A DNA stretch of 64,000 nt from Poa pratensis (GCA_947311845.1 CAMZMU010000027.1:77724825-77788824); one strand, 5' to 3'. Shown: positions 11,575 through 24,600, counted from the stretch's first letter. The notes: generated from the sequence alone by a model not told the origin. A program made the numbers and translations.

Positions 11575-12734
11575 AAGTACACTACAGCTTGCAATGCCTG
11601 AGGTATTTCTTCATTTCATTTTAACCTAAGGTTTATTTTTCTCTTTTTGAGGGAACCTAGGGCTTATTTAGAGCATACCCAGCAGTCCCCATATTTTGAG
11701 TCCGTGCAGCCTTTTAGGGAGAGGAGAGAGAAAAATCTTGAGCTGAAAAAAAAACTTCACTCTAGCAAAGTATCTTAAAATGATCCCTATTTGGCGTGCC
11801 CACCTAAATCCTACATTGTTAAATAGCAAAAGAGTTGCCTTTTCTTAGTGGTTTTGTAATTAAATCTTTATCAATGTTTGTTTAATTACACCATATGAAA
11901 AACAACGAAATTTTTTATATCAAGGGGACTGTGATGAAGGAGCCAATGTTGCCATGATTGAGAACATGAGCGAGGAAGAAGAGGGGGAAATGGGGAATTT
12001 GATGCTAGGGTTAGGTTTTAGACCGAATTGGTTTTGCCACCAATATTTAACATTGGACTAGATCGTGAGTGGAAGTCACAATTTAACCAGGGTTTTTTTC
12101 TACAAGACATTTGCTCAACATGTTTGCGAAAAAACATCACTCAAACCACTCAGCACATTTGTGGATTCAGACTCGGTTATTGTGAATCGACTAGGGCATA
12201 TGATCTCTCTCATCTCGGTGTTCATCTTGTGTAAGCTAGAACTTCTTGCATTCCAAACTTCAACGATGTTTATGAGTTTATTTTTTGTCGCCATGATTGT
12301 AATAAGGTTTCTCATGCCATTTCTCAGTTTGGCCATTCGCACGAGCATTCCAGTCTCTGTGTGGATTGAGCATGCTCTGGATTTTGTATCCCATTTGGTA
12401 GCCAACAAGATCACTGCACTCGTGGCTTAACGGAAACTCTTCTTTCAGTTAAAAAAAAACAGATCAGATAGCATGATTGGCTTTCCTCGTTACTAAGCGA
12501 AAATATCATTTCATTGGTTCATATTTCATATACCTGTGGGTCGATTTGAAACAGAAAAAAAGGACTTGCTGGCCAATTTTACTATCTTAGCTGACATTAC
12601 ATGCTGATGCTGTTCTTGCCATTCTATTTACTTCAGCTATACATAAATGAACAACAGCAGCAGCAGTACAGAAGCATGCTCAACCATCCCGAAAAACAGA
12701 CATCTTTCTATAATCCCCTCCGGTTCAGGACAAA
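11575..12734. repeat. Segmental duplication, copy 1 of the TFIIIA downstream flank
   Basis: Co-linear with 19795-21630. Shared blocks include 'ttttaacctaaggtt'/'ttttaacctaggcc', 'gcccacctaaatcctaca' and 'tttctcatgcc'/'ttgcccatgcc'. It lacks the 682-bp Harbinger insertion present in the other copy, which marks that insertion as later than the duplication. No gene is seen. Confidence 0.8.
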
Positions 12735-13772
12735 TCAACCTGACATAAGCCATCTCAGATACCCAGTTCCGTTATCGTAATCAGGCGTGTCATCAGGAGC
12801 ACCTACCCTCTTTCGCATAAAAATTTCGACAGAAATGTGCTTCTCTTGCTCGTCTGCCTCCACGAAATTGACCTGCAAAGATTTGATGGAAAGGAAAGCT
12901 GTGAATATCCTAGTGTAAAAAGTAAGTTCCTAGTACCTTTACTGGGTTGGTGGTGGTCTGTTCATCATAAAAGATTACTTCTCATGCTGTGAATACATTT
13001 AAATTACCGCAATTATCATACAATATGTAGTAGTTGCATGTATCATGATATTTTGATTAGTTGAGCTGATAAATTTATTTTGAGATACTAATTTATTTGC
13101 ACAAAATTAGGGGCACCTATCATGATCTTTTGATTATTTGATTTGATTGATTTTTATTTTGAGATACTAATTTATTTCAAGATTTTCTATTCGATGACAT
13201 GAGCGTTTAAACAACTCGTGCAATACCAAAATTTATAGCAAGGCACTAGCTTTAACATTCAAAGATTTGGTCATGCATTTAGCTAGTAGTTAAAAAGGCA
13301 TGGGTTAGTAGTACAGGAGGTAAAACATGTGATGCATATGGGAGCGGTTGTTTTGTGGATTACCTCAATGTGTGCATGAGCACTAGATTTCTCATGATTG
13401 TTCCTTACATGCTTGTACGAGAACTTCATGCCAGATCCAGAGAATCCACAGATGAAGGGTCTACTCTGCTCATGAACTGCCTTAATATGCTAGTCCAAAT
13501 TGGATATCTGAAATTCAAAGTTATCGAGAATGAAAAACAGAGCACCTTTGCAATTTATTGCACCAGAACACATCAGTGAAAAAAGCCAACATGTAAGATT
13601 GCAAAACACACGTTACTTTGATGTCCAACATGAGTCTTTGCAGTTCTAAAAGTGCCATTTAATCCTCTCAGTGACACGTACATGAACTTTCATGCATTCG
13701 CTGATGACGCTTGATGTTCTTCTTTAGCTGTTTAGTGCCACAGACATGACAGTGAACATATCAATGACACGA
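12735..13772 (-). pseudogene. TFIIIA 3'-end pseudogene (exons 4-6 remnant)
   Basis: This is a copy of the last exons of the TFIIIA gene at 21631-25056. The exon 6 equivalent begins at the same stop codon context (12735). The exon 5 equivalent is near 13365-13510 and part of exon 4 lies near 13640-13772. Exon 6 has lost the segment coding the basic 'SHPGGRKRK' stretch. Homology stops abruptly at about 13772, where sequence matching the PPR 3' flank begins. With no exons 1-3 and no zinc fingers 1-5 it cannot make TFIIIA. Confidence 0.85.
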
Positions 13773-13774
13773 TT

Positions 13775-14889
13775 GGTTTACATCTAGGTGACGGTGTTCA
13801 TCCAAGATTGAGCAAGAAAATGAGAATGAGTCGCTTTCAACTATTTTCAGATTGTGCAAGGCAAACAGGAGCTGAGAGGAAGAGGAAAAGGAGGAAGAAA
13901 GAGGTATCTGTGTACCTGAAGCGGAGAAGTAAGCCTGGTGCATCGATGCAAGCCTGCGGTGACATCTCCGCTCTGTGAGAGTGCGGTTCTGATCTGCAAT
14001 AGCACGTCATCAGGCAGAACAGGATGAGAAAAAATGAACGGAGAAGGTAGAGGTTGCAGTTTTGATCTTTGGAAGTTGGAAACCTTACAGTAGCAGCGCA
14101 ATACGTAGATCTGAGGGCACCACAGCGTATGAGAGCCAGACGTTTTCATCGAGCAAATGTTTTCATTCATTCTCTTCTGCCAATCGAAGTAGTGTTAGTG
14201 TCCTTCAAACTGAAGCAGAATCCTTGGCCATACCTTCACCTACATCATAAGGAAAATAGCTGAATCTTCAATGAACTAATGCAGAAAGAAATCATACTGG
14301 AAATACTTTTCTCACATGTGTGCAACAAGATCCACTAGTGCAACTGACAGCATAGACTACAGGAGCCTCTTGCATGAACTCGTAGATCCGTTAAGTGAAT
14401 ATAGCAGCAGCAGCCTCAACCTGTCTTCCAGACCCATTTGCCTTAACATACATAACAGAGTTGTCAAACTAAAAGTGAATACACACTTGCATATATAGCA
14501 GATCACTGAGAATGACTTTGCTAAAAATAAATGAAGGAAAGTAACTGTTCTAGAGAGATTCATTAATCCCAGGTGGCTGCTAGAAAAGATTGTATTACAG
14601 CATTTACCTTCCCCAATCGCCAGCAGAATCCATGACCCCTAAAACTACAATAGTCGTGTTAAGACTGCTTGGTCTACCTTTACTCGCCCATCAAAGATTA
14701 AAAGATTCATAGAAGTTCACATTGTGGTGGTCTTGACAAACGACAAAATGAACTCAACGAAATAGTGAAGGGTCTAATTTCTACAAGCAGGCAGTTTGGC
14801 TTTCTTATGTCGACAGGAGGCCTTATAGCAAGTAAAGCCTCAACTATGCCATGTGAGAACTTAATCACATATGCAAATTTATCAATTAC
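13775..14889 (-). other. 3' flank of PPR copy 2 (duplicated from/to 5540-6625)
   Basis: Non-coding, co-linear with the 3' flank of PPR pseudogene 1. No exon with protein similarity is visible; parts may be 3'-UTR. Confidence 0.55.
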
Positions 14890-17364
14890 TCAACCAAATT
14901 CATCAAAAAAATGATACTTTGCAGGGAGCAATTTCAGGTCCTCCTGATATTTCCCTTTCCTTGAAAAGAGAGAGAACATCAATGAAGTAGTTGAAGCTTC
15001 AAGTGAGATGCTCTTCCCATCAACTTTAGACAAATAATATCCAGCCTTGGTGATCTGACCTTTTTCTAACAACATTCTGATGATATCATTTAACAGATGG
15101 GAGCTGGGAGCAAAACCACTCTTCTCCATTAATGAAAACATCTTGTCGGCCTTTTCCACTGATCCTTCTTTTAGAAGATTTATTATCATCATGTTGTAAG
15201 TAGAAGCATTAGCTACCAACCCATTGGCTGATATTGCAGCAAACAAACCCATAGCATCTTCTCTTCTACGAACCTTGAACATTGCATTAATCATGGTATT
15301 GAGTATTGCAATATTGAACTTCACATTCATAGCACCTAATTTCTGGAACAGGGCGATTGCTTCGACGGCGCAATTATTTTTACAAAGTCCTCCAAGAATT
15401 ATATTGTATATGGAAATGTCGACTGTTATTCCACTTTCGATCATCTCATGGAAATTTTCTTTGCATCATCAGTTCTCCCAGCATGAAATAGCCCATCCAG
15501 TATGATGCCATATGTAACAGTGTCAGGTTTAACTCTCATACATGACATTTGTCTGAATAGAGCAAAACCATCATTGACCCTTCCATTTTTACAATAGCCA
15601 TCAAGAAGAGTATTATAAGTAACAACATCAGGCTCAATGCCAACTAATTCCATCGCATCAAGTACTCCTAGTGCTTTATCCATCTTGCCGACTAAGCCAT
15701 ACCCGTCAATCAGTGAATTAAATGTAATGACATCTGCCCTCTCACCTATCTGTATAACCAGGTCAAAGATATCTTGTGCATCCAAATCCTTTCCTTCTTT
15801 GCATATAGTGTTTATTACTGAAGTGAAGAACACAATGCTAGGACGAGAAATACATTTGTTCATCATTTCAGAAACCAACTCCTTAGCTTTAACCAAATCA
15901 CCATGTATACAACAACCTTGAATCAGGGAACGATAAATAGGCAAGTCCGGTTGTATTCCCAAAGCAATCATCTCATCAAATTTGTCCACAGCATCGGCCA
16001 GCCTACCCATTCTACAAAGTGTGGCTATTACAGTTAAATAGGTGACTACATCCGGACTCACTCCTTGTCCCCGCATTTCAGCAAATATGAGCATAGCTTC
16101 ATCCATAATTCCACATTTAGCATATGCACCAATTAATATGTTGAAAACATGGCAGTTGGGTACAATACCGTTGAGTTTCATTGAATTAAATAGATTAATC
16201 ATATCAACTAAGCATCTTCACTGCCGTACCCATGAAGCAAAATAGAGTATGAGTAGATATCAGGTATGTGTCCCTTGGCGGTCATGGAATCAAAAATGTG
16301 TGCAGCTTCCTTGCTTCTTCCATGCTTGCGAAGGGAAGTCATGAACGAGTTCCAAGTAACAATACCTGGTATAAGACCCTGGCTTGTCATTTCTCTGAAC
16401 ATTTTAGTTGCCTCCTTCCACCTGCCCAAAGTGGAATATCCATGGATCATGCTAGTATATGTCACCTCATTGGGTTGAAAACCGTTATCAACCATGTGCC
16501 GAAGGAACAACTTTGCCTTGTCCATGGCCCTGGCCTTGCACAACGCATCAATAACAGAGTTGTATGTCACCACATCAGGCTCAATCCCTTGGTGCATCAT
16601 TTCATGGAAAAGACTGCATGCCTTGCCTATTTCGCCCTCCTTAAATAAGCCATGGATGACCGTGTTATAGGCCACCACATCGGGGAAGCAGCCAAATCCT
16701 CCTTTCGCCATTGTTTGAAGCAGGTTGAGTGCATCCTGGCTTCTTCTATCTTCACATAAACTCTTCAGAACTGTGTTGTACGAGATGACATCAGGCACAC
16801 AGCCAAGCTCGGACATCCTATGAAGCAGAACGTTGACAGCCTCGTCAGCCCGTTTCATGTAGCAGAGGCACTTGAGGAGGTTGTTGGCGACGATCTGGTT
16901 CATCTTCAGGCCCGCCTGAGGAAGCGGCCGAACAAGGCAAGCCCTAGGTCCGGGCGACGCACGCGGCAGCCACAGTCCATGAGGATGTCGTAGGTGCAGA
17001 CTGTGGGCTGCGCCACCCGCGGTCCGGCTTCTTCTCGCCACACCCTGTTGAAGAGAGCGATGGCGAGGGCGGGGCCGCTTCTGCGGATGTCGCCGGTCGG
17101 AGCACGGGCAAGCGCAGCAAGGAAGCCGTTGAGGGAATGCTCCGGGACTGGGGTGACCCGTCGTAGCAATTCGTGGAACAGGTGGTGTGCGTCTTCTGGG
17201 CTGAGCGTCCCGGCTCGGACGCATTCCGTGGCCGCGGCAAAGGCGGCGCGGGGAGACCAGGAACGTGAAGGAGGTGAGGTGGAGGTGGAGGTGGAGCTGC
17301 GACGGAGGAGGCAGAGGCGGAACATCGGCATGGTGGGGGACTGGACGAGGCGGATTCTAGACAT
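14890..17364 (-). pseudogene. Rf1-like (RFL) PPR gene 2, full-length but frameshifted
   Basis: The ATG at 17364-17362 opens an arginine/serine-rich presequence typical of mitochondrial import. Then come 'AHHLFHELLRR' and many P-type PPR motifs (e.g. 'EPDVVTYNSVIDALCKARA') to a C-terminus like rice Rf1, about 800 residues in all. Such proteins can act as restorers of male fertility by processing mitochondrial transcripts. The frame breaks three times: near 16915 (just after GRFLR), near 16217 (one C fewer than copy 1 in 'catc-ttcac') and near 15452 (one A fewer). An extra A near 14910 alters the last residues. Either it is a recent pseudogene or the sequence has single-base errors; the frames between breaks are well kept. 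Confidence 0.85.
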
Positions 17365-17646
17365 TGGAGAGGTGGCGCCGTGGCGGAGTAGGAGCGATGG
17401 AGGCGGAGGCCGTACATTGGCTAGGAGGAGGAGGAACCGCGGTGCCGGAGGCGGTGCATCGCCGTGCTGGAGTAGAGGCGAGTCGTCGGGAATGGCGCCG
17501 TCTGCTCGTACGCGGTGGCCGGTGGAGTACCGGTCTCCCTTGCTGGATTTTCTGTCAGTTGGCGTAAAAATCTTGAGTACCGGTGCCCGGTGGAGTAACA
17601 CGATTTCTGTTTTCCCTTCTCAATCATGGTTGGGAGATTTGCAAGT
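17365..17646 (-). promoter_or_regulatory. 5' flank of PPR copy 2
   Basis: The region upstream of the PPR start codon, directly abutting the terminal repeat of a PIF/Harbinger element. No clear TATA box was found. The native promoter may have been separated by the transposon. Confidence 0.35.
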
Positions 17647-19786
17647 TCCAACGGCGTGACGCAAACGGACGCCGTTTGCTACGCGTTTTATTCGTTTGCG
17701 TCGGGAACGGACGCGTGTCCGGCCCATGTCCACCTCTTTCCGGCCACTGCACTCAACGGGCCGATGCATTGAGTCCGCCCGGTCAGGGTTTTTTTATCAT
17801 TTTTTTACCATGGTAATCACATTGCAACAAAACAAGTATATAGCAAGCAAAATAAACCGTACAATATAAATAATACAATACAAATAATACAATCCAGATA
17901 ATACAATCCAAATAATTCATCAAATGGTTATTACAATCTAAATAGTTCAGCAAATAATACAAATTGTTTCACAAATTGTCTCACAAATGTATAGTCTTAC
18001 AAACCAAATAAATATAAGACCAGTAGTTCATCAAATGAAATTAATGGTTACCATAGTGCTGCCAGACATGCTCCACCAAATCATTTTGGAGACGAAGATG
18101 AGACAACTTCCACGAACGTCACGGTGGAAGTCGAGGAACTAAGCAAATGTGGACGGTCCCTGGGGCTCAACCAACTGGCCCTGAAACTGCCATGCCTGAT
18201 CATGCATGCCCTCGTCACGTTTATCCTCCACGATCATGTTATGCATGATCACACAAGCTGTCATCACCTCCCATAGGGTGTCCTTGTCCCATGTCCTAGC
18301 AGGGTGGCGAACAATAGCCCATCGTGACTGGAGGGCACCGAATGCACGTTCCACATCCTTTCTAGCATTCTCTTGTTTCTTGGCGAACCTCTTCTCTTCT
18401 CATCATTGGGATTGGAGATGGTCTTGACAAATGTAGTCCATGTTGGGTAAATCCCATCAGCAAGATAGTAAGGTTTGTCATACTCGTGACCATTGATCTC
18501 ATAGGTCACCTAGGGTGCCAAGCCATTGGAGAGCCTGTTGAACACCGGAGACCACTGCAGCACATTGATGTCATTGTGCGAGCCGGCCATGCCAAAGAAC
18601 GAGTGCCAAATCCACAAATCTTGTGATGCCACGGCCTCAAGCACGACCGTGCACGCCCCAACATGGCTCTTGTACTGCCCCTGCCAAGCAAATAGGCACT
18701 TCCTCCACTCCCAGTGCATACAATCTATGCTGCCAATCATCCCAGGGAACCCTCTGGCCTCGTTGATGGACAAGAGTCGGGTCATGTCCGCAGCATTGGG
18801 CTCCCTCAAGTACTCCGGGCCGAACACCTGCACCACGGCTCTGCAGAACTTGTACATTGCTTCTAGGCACGTGGACTCACTCATCAACAAGATCACCGGC
18901 AATTCCGTATGCAAGCATGCGAACGGTGGCGGTGCACTTCTGGTATGACGAGAAGCCGAGGGTACCACATGCATCGGGTTTGCATATGAAATAGTCATCA
19001 AAATGCATCACCCCCAACCGGATACGGTTGAACAAATATCTTCTCATCCGGAAACGGCGCCGGAAAATCTTGGGAGGATACGTGGGTTTATGGGGACGAA
19101 AGTAGTCCCCATACAGCTGGATTTGGCCAGCTCTCCGGTTCCGGTCCAGAGCAGGAGAACGGCCCGGCAACGACCCTCGAAACACCGATCGCATCCTCTT
19201 ATGTACTCGTTGACGATGAGGGTGGCAACCAGGCCGTCACTCTCATCGTCGGAGGAATCGTCCGATGATGACTGGTACATGATGTAGTTCTTGTAGTACC
19301 ACTCGTCCGAGCTATCCATAGCCGAGATCGTACCTGAGTTGTTGTCAGGGCAAACGGCCGAACACCTTATGGGCGGCATGTGTGTTGTGGCTGCTGCGAG
19401 AGAGATGGACGCAAGATTCACCGCGTCGCGGGGAGGAAGCTGCTCCAGTGACGGCGGGGAAGAGGAGCAGCAGACGGGTCCCCGGAATGGCCTGCAGTGC
19501 CAAATCGAGGGAGCGACGGTGGGGTGGCGGCAAGAGGGGCGAGAGAGAGGAGGAGATTGGGGTGAGAAATGGTCTGATGGGCGGGCCAGGGGCGTACTAG
19601 GGCAGGACACAATAGCGCTCCGCTCGCGTCCGCGGCCGACGCATCGGTGGCCCAAATTTGGGCTAAGAATGGGTCGCGGCGGACCGAAAAACGGACCGCG
19701 GTCCGTTTGTGTTGCCCGTTGGGCCGTGTTTTTGGCCCCCACGGACAGGAACGAGGCGCGCGGACTCGATGTGTCGCCCCGTTGGA
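17647..19786 (-). mobile_element. PIF/Harbinger DNA transposon, degenerate
   Basis: A transposase relic (18142-19330) is flanked by imperfect inverted termini, TCCAACGGcgtgac at 17647 and its counterpart ending ..gtcgccccGTTGGA at 19786. Subterminal (c/g)aaacggac-type words occur at both ends. No clean 3-bp target-site duplication was seen, so the limits may be off by a few bases. Confidence 0.7.
18142..19330 (-). pseudogene. PIF/Harbinger transposase (DDE_Tnp_4) pseudogene
   Basis: Read on the minus strand. The N-terminus starts 'MDSSDEWYYKNYIMY' with an acidic serine run. Then come 'RRYLFNRIRLGVMHFDDYF', the nuclease segment 'GFPGMIGSIDCMHWEW' with its first catalytic Asp, 'GMAGSHNDINVLQWSPVF', '[11 protein letters not shown]' and the terminal '[19 protein letters not shown]' helix region. 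At least four frame changes and stops separate these blocks (near 19190-19050, 18900-19000, 18510 and 18355-18400), so it is not functional. Confidence 0.88.
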
Positions 19787-19794
19787 GTCATCAT

Positions 19795-21630
19795 TACATT
19801 TCAGCTTGCAATGGGAAATTTCTCCATTTCATTTTAACCTAGGCCTTCTTTCTCTTTTTGAGAAAACCTAGGGCTCATTTGGAGCATCTCAAGTAGCATT
19901 CCCATATTTCGAGTCCTAAAAATCTTTCACGACAGGTGAGAGAAAAATCTTTTGAGCCGGAAAAAAGCTCCACTCTAGCAGAGACCTAAGAGCATCTCCA
20001 CTAACGGGCGCCAATAAGGCCGCCAATAGTCCGATTGGTTCGCCGGACATAATTCAACTCCCACTCGTGGCGCCAATAGCCAACTTATGTCCGGCGTGGC
20101 CCAATATTATGCCTGACGCGTCCAGGCCGCACCCTTCTTGTTAGAGTCGATTGGGCGCACCGACGAAACCGCGGCGACGCCACTCGTCCTTCCGACGGGT
20201 GGGCCAGCCATGTCATTGGCACAGCGAAAGCCCCCAAAACCCCACTTCCCCCTCCCCTTCTCCCCAATTTTATTTCTCCCGCCACGCCAGTCTCTCCATC
20301 ATGCCCGTAGCCATGGTGCCGCCGCGTGCCCCCAAAGCTCCCAAAGCGAAGGCGACCAAGCCGAAGGTACCGAGAACTACACTCGTTCGTCGGCCCCGCA
20401 AGGCTCGCCAGAACAGGAGCGGTCGGAGGGAATGTCAGACCACGATTGGCACTACGACGTTCGTCGGATAAGCACATAGGGCCGACAAGGGCAGCACAAG
20501 AAGGAGTTGGCGAGGAACCAAGTGCAGAGGTCGGCGAAGAACCTTGCCGCCTTGAACCATTCGTTCGACATGCAGATGACCCCAATAGCCCGTCGCGGGT
20601 CCGGACGGCGCCAATAGCGCCCGTCTGGCACTGTTGCCGACACGATTTGAGCGCCGCGAGTGGAGATGCTCTAAACGGCTTGCCCACCTAAATCCTACAT
20701 ATTCAGTTGCAAAAGAGTGACTTTTCTTAGTGGTTGTGTAAATAAATCTATACCAATGTTTGTTAAATTACACCATATGAAAAACGTTGATTTTTTTTAT
20801 ATCAGGAGGGGGTTGGGGCTGGGGAGGGATGACTATGATGGAGTCGATGTTGCCATGATTGAGGACACGAGTGAGGGAGAACGTGGGGAGATGGGGGGAA
20901 TTGATGCTAGGGTTAGTTTTTCGGCCGTATTGGTTTCAACACGGGAAGTTAACGGTGGTCTAGATTGTGAGTGGAAGTCGCAATTTAACTAGGGCTATTT
21001 CTGCAAGACAATTGCTCAAAACATTTGCGAAAATACCATTCAAACCATCTCACGTTTGTGGAGTGGGGCTCATTTAATCTGAGCGCTTTGTCAAGTAGGG
21101 AACATGATCCCTCTCATTTCGGTATTGGTCTTGGTAAAGCTAGAAGCTCTTGCATTCCAAACTTCGATGTTTACGACTTTATCTACTGTCGCCATGATTG
21201 TAGTAAGGTTGCCCATGCCATTTTTCAGTTTGGCCATTGGCGAGAGCATACCGATCTCTGTGTGTATTCAGAATGCTCTGGATTCTGTATCCCATTTGGT
21301 TAGCCAACAAGCTGCATTCGCGGTGTAACGGAAACTCTTCTTTCAGTTGAAAAAGAAAAACAGTTCTGACAACATCATTACTTTCCTGGTTACTAAAGCG
21401 AAAATACTAGCATATTAATTGGTTCATATCTCATAGAACCGGTGGGTCGATTTGACTAACAGAAAAAAGGACTTGCTGGCCAATGTTAGCCATCTTACAT
21501 GACATATACTACCTACTGTTCTTGCCTATCTATTTACTTCAGCTATACATACATGAACAATAACACTAGTACAGAAGCATGCATCCCGAAAAACACGGAA
21601 TCTTTCTAATCCCCTCCAGTTCAGTTAAAA
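19795..21630. repeat. Segmental duplication, copy 2 (TFIIIA downstream flank)
   Basis: Co-linear with 11575-12734 apart from the Harbinger insertion at 19990-20671. Together with the TFIIIA exon 4-6 relic it defines a >2-kb duplication. The last ~280 bp would include the TFIIIA 3'-UTR. Confidence 0.8.
19990..20671. mobile_element. Non-autonomous PIF/Harbinger element with TAA duplication
   Basis: Terminal inverted repeats GAGCATCTCCACT and AGTGGAGATGCTC are flanked by TAA at 19987-19989 and 20672-20674. The interior is G+C-rich and has a short basic frame starting at 20301, but no transposase. The matching place in the duplicated copy (~11775) is empty. Confidence 0.9.
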
Positions 21631-24600
21631 TCAACCTGACAGAAGCCATCTCAGATACCCAGTTCCGTCATCGTAAGAAGGCGCGTCATCAGGAGCAGCT
21701 ACCCTCTTTCGCATCAAAGTTTCGACAGAAATGAGCTTCCTCTTGCGCCCGCCTGGATGCGATCGTAGTTGCTCATTAACTTCCACAAAATCGCCCTGCA
21801 AAGATTTGATGGAAAGGAAAGCGTGAACATCCTAGTGCAAAAAGAAGTTCCTAGTTCTTTCACAGAGTTGGTAGTGGTCCATTGATCCTCAAATATTACC
21901 TCTTAAGTTGTCAATATGTTAGTTTCCACAATTATCATACACACTATGTAGGCAGGCACATGCATCACGATCTTTTGATTAGTTGAGTTGATTGAATCAT
22001 ATTTTGAGATACTACTTTATTTGGACAGAGCTAGGCATGTATCATGATCTTTTGATTATTTGATTCGACTGATTCTATTGATTTATATTTTCAGATATTA
22101 TTGTATTTCAAGATTTATTTGCTGGCACAAGCGTTTAATAAACCAGTGCAATAAAGAAAATTCTATAACAATGCACCAGGTTTTAACTTTCATAGCAATC
22201 CTCGTGCATTTTGCTACTAGCTAGAAAGGTATGGCTAAGTACAGGAGGTAAAATATGTGACATGGTTCATATGTGAGTAGTTATTTTATGCTTACCTCAA
22301 AGAGCACATGAGCACTAGATTTCTCATGATTGTCCCTTACATGCTTGTATGAAAACTTCTTGCCACACCCAGAGAATCCACATATGAAGGGTCTACTCTG
22401 CTCATGAACTGCCTTAATATGCTTGTCCAAGTTGGATTTCTGAATTTCAAAGTAATTGAGAATGAAAAACAGAGCAGTTTTGCAATTTATTGCAGAGGAG
22501 CACATCAGTGAGAAAATGTCAACATGTAAGAATGCAAATCACACCTTTGAAAATGAACACTTGCAGTCCTCGAAGTGGCATTTAATCCTCTCAGTGACAC
22601 ATGAACCTTCATGCATTCGCTGATGACGCTTGAAGTTCTTCTTTAGCTGTTTGGTGCCACAGACATCACACTGAACATATCGATGACACGATTGGTTATG
22701 GGCCTTGAGGCATTCCACATTAGTAAAAGTCTTCATGCAGCCAGGTTCACAGCAGATAACTTCAGTGTAATCCAACTCAACTGCACCATAAGAATAGAAA
22801 CATTAACTTACAAGATTGTGACAGCTAAGCAATTCCTAGTACTTTAAGAAAATAACGGAAATTTTATAGGTAGTCAGTTTCTCACCATGTGATTCCTCGT
22901 GTTTCTGTAACTTGGAAGCATATTTGAAACTCTTCCCACAGTCTACCTCTGGGCAGATGAACTCTTTCTTGCTTACACATTGAGGGCCATCCTCGTGAAT
23001 TTCCTGAACATGTCTCTGCATATTACCCTTGGTACTGAAGTTACGATTGCATCCCTCCATAGGGCACAGAAATAGTTTTCCTTGATGAGTAAGTAGATGG
23101 CGGTTCAAATGGTCCTTCCTACTATAGCTGAAAGGGCAACCATCTACATGGCAGGAAAAGGGTCTCTGCAATAGTTTTGGAAAGGACACGCATCAGAATA
23201 ACAGTATTCTCATATTCAACCCAGAGTTCAATTGACGTAGTACAATTTTGTGCTTGCATTTATATACATGCTCAACAGCATTGGCATAATTATTGTGCAC
23301 ATGGACACATGTCAAAACTATTTAGTTAACTATTTCAATGTAACACCAAGTAGTGATAGACTGATAGTGAATAATACTACAGCATCAACTATCCAACACG
23401 CCTAACAAAATACATGTAACTCTTTGACACAGGATCTGCATGCTAAGACTTCACATTTTTAGGAGCTTGAGAATGCTTAGTAGTACGTATATACACATCA
23501 CATCTAAATACTAGAGCTTTGGAACAAGGGGAACAAGAGCTAGAGTAAAAGCAGTTCCAAATGAACGAGGAAACCTGAAGAAGCGCGTGACCGAGGCATT
23601 CTTGATGGAGCTTCTCGGGAGGGTCTCCCCTTCCCGATACTAGTCCATTCAAGGCCTTCTGGCATTTTGGAGTTCTTTGGGATCCAATGCTTCACACATT
23701 CATATCTCAACATGTAGCCTGCGAAAATCAGCACAACTCAGAGAATCAAACCACTGCACATCCACACAACAATACAACAAATGATCCAAATAGCAATTGC
23801 ATACCGACATAATTCTCTTCAAATAGGAATTCTTGTTTGTCTTGCTAGGAATATTACTGGGCAACAAAATAGATAACTATCACTTGTGCCAAAGAAAACA
23901 ATTTTGTCAATACAGTGTTAATTTTTTTTAGACATCAGAGAACGCATAACTAACATCCACGTAAATATATGCTCACCCAAGCAAGTATTATTATCTTATC
24001 AATGCGCACATGCTACAACTACCTGGTTAACTACTTGATCATAGATGGTAGATCATTAATTGGCTCATGTACTGAAAAACTAAATATATTGATTCTAATG
24101 ACGCAGTGGCAACTATGGCATATAAGTAGATTTAATTTACTAAGGGCACCACATGTAACGATCAAGAACTAACAACGACTAATTGACAACAGAAGAAAAT
24201 AACCTGTAAGAAGGGCGTGAAAGAGGCATTCCTGATGGAGCTTCCCAGGAGGGTCTCCCCATCCTGGTACTAGTCCATTCAAGGCCCTCTTGCATTTTGG
24301 AGTTCTTTGGGATCCAATGCTTCACACATTCAATTGGCCTGCAAGAGTCAGCACACTTCATCAAATCGGATTACCATACAACAATCACACTAAAAACAAC
24401 CACACGGCAAATCTTATTATCCGTCCAAGGAATTCACTGTAAAAAAACTGGGTTGCAACCACCACTTCTAACGAGAAGCTGGTGCATATCTTGCTCTTGC
24501 ACGAAGCATTGACTAAACACCCAAGCAGAATGCATGACTTGCACCAAAAATATGAAAATTCACCGAGAACACGAAAATAAAATTCAGAACAACGTAGGCA

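Noticed and set aside
17647..19786. Clean target-site duplication for the PIF element
   Set aside because: The three bases outside the TCCAACGG termini do not match; boundaries are given as approximate only.
20085..20691. Basic Pro/Ala/Lys-rich frames as a possible gene
   Set aside because: They lie within the 682-bp Harbinger derivative; no transposase or host domain is visible.
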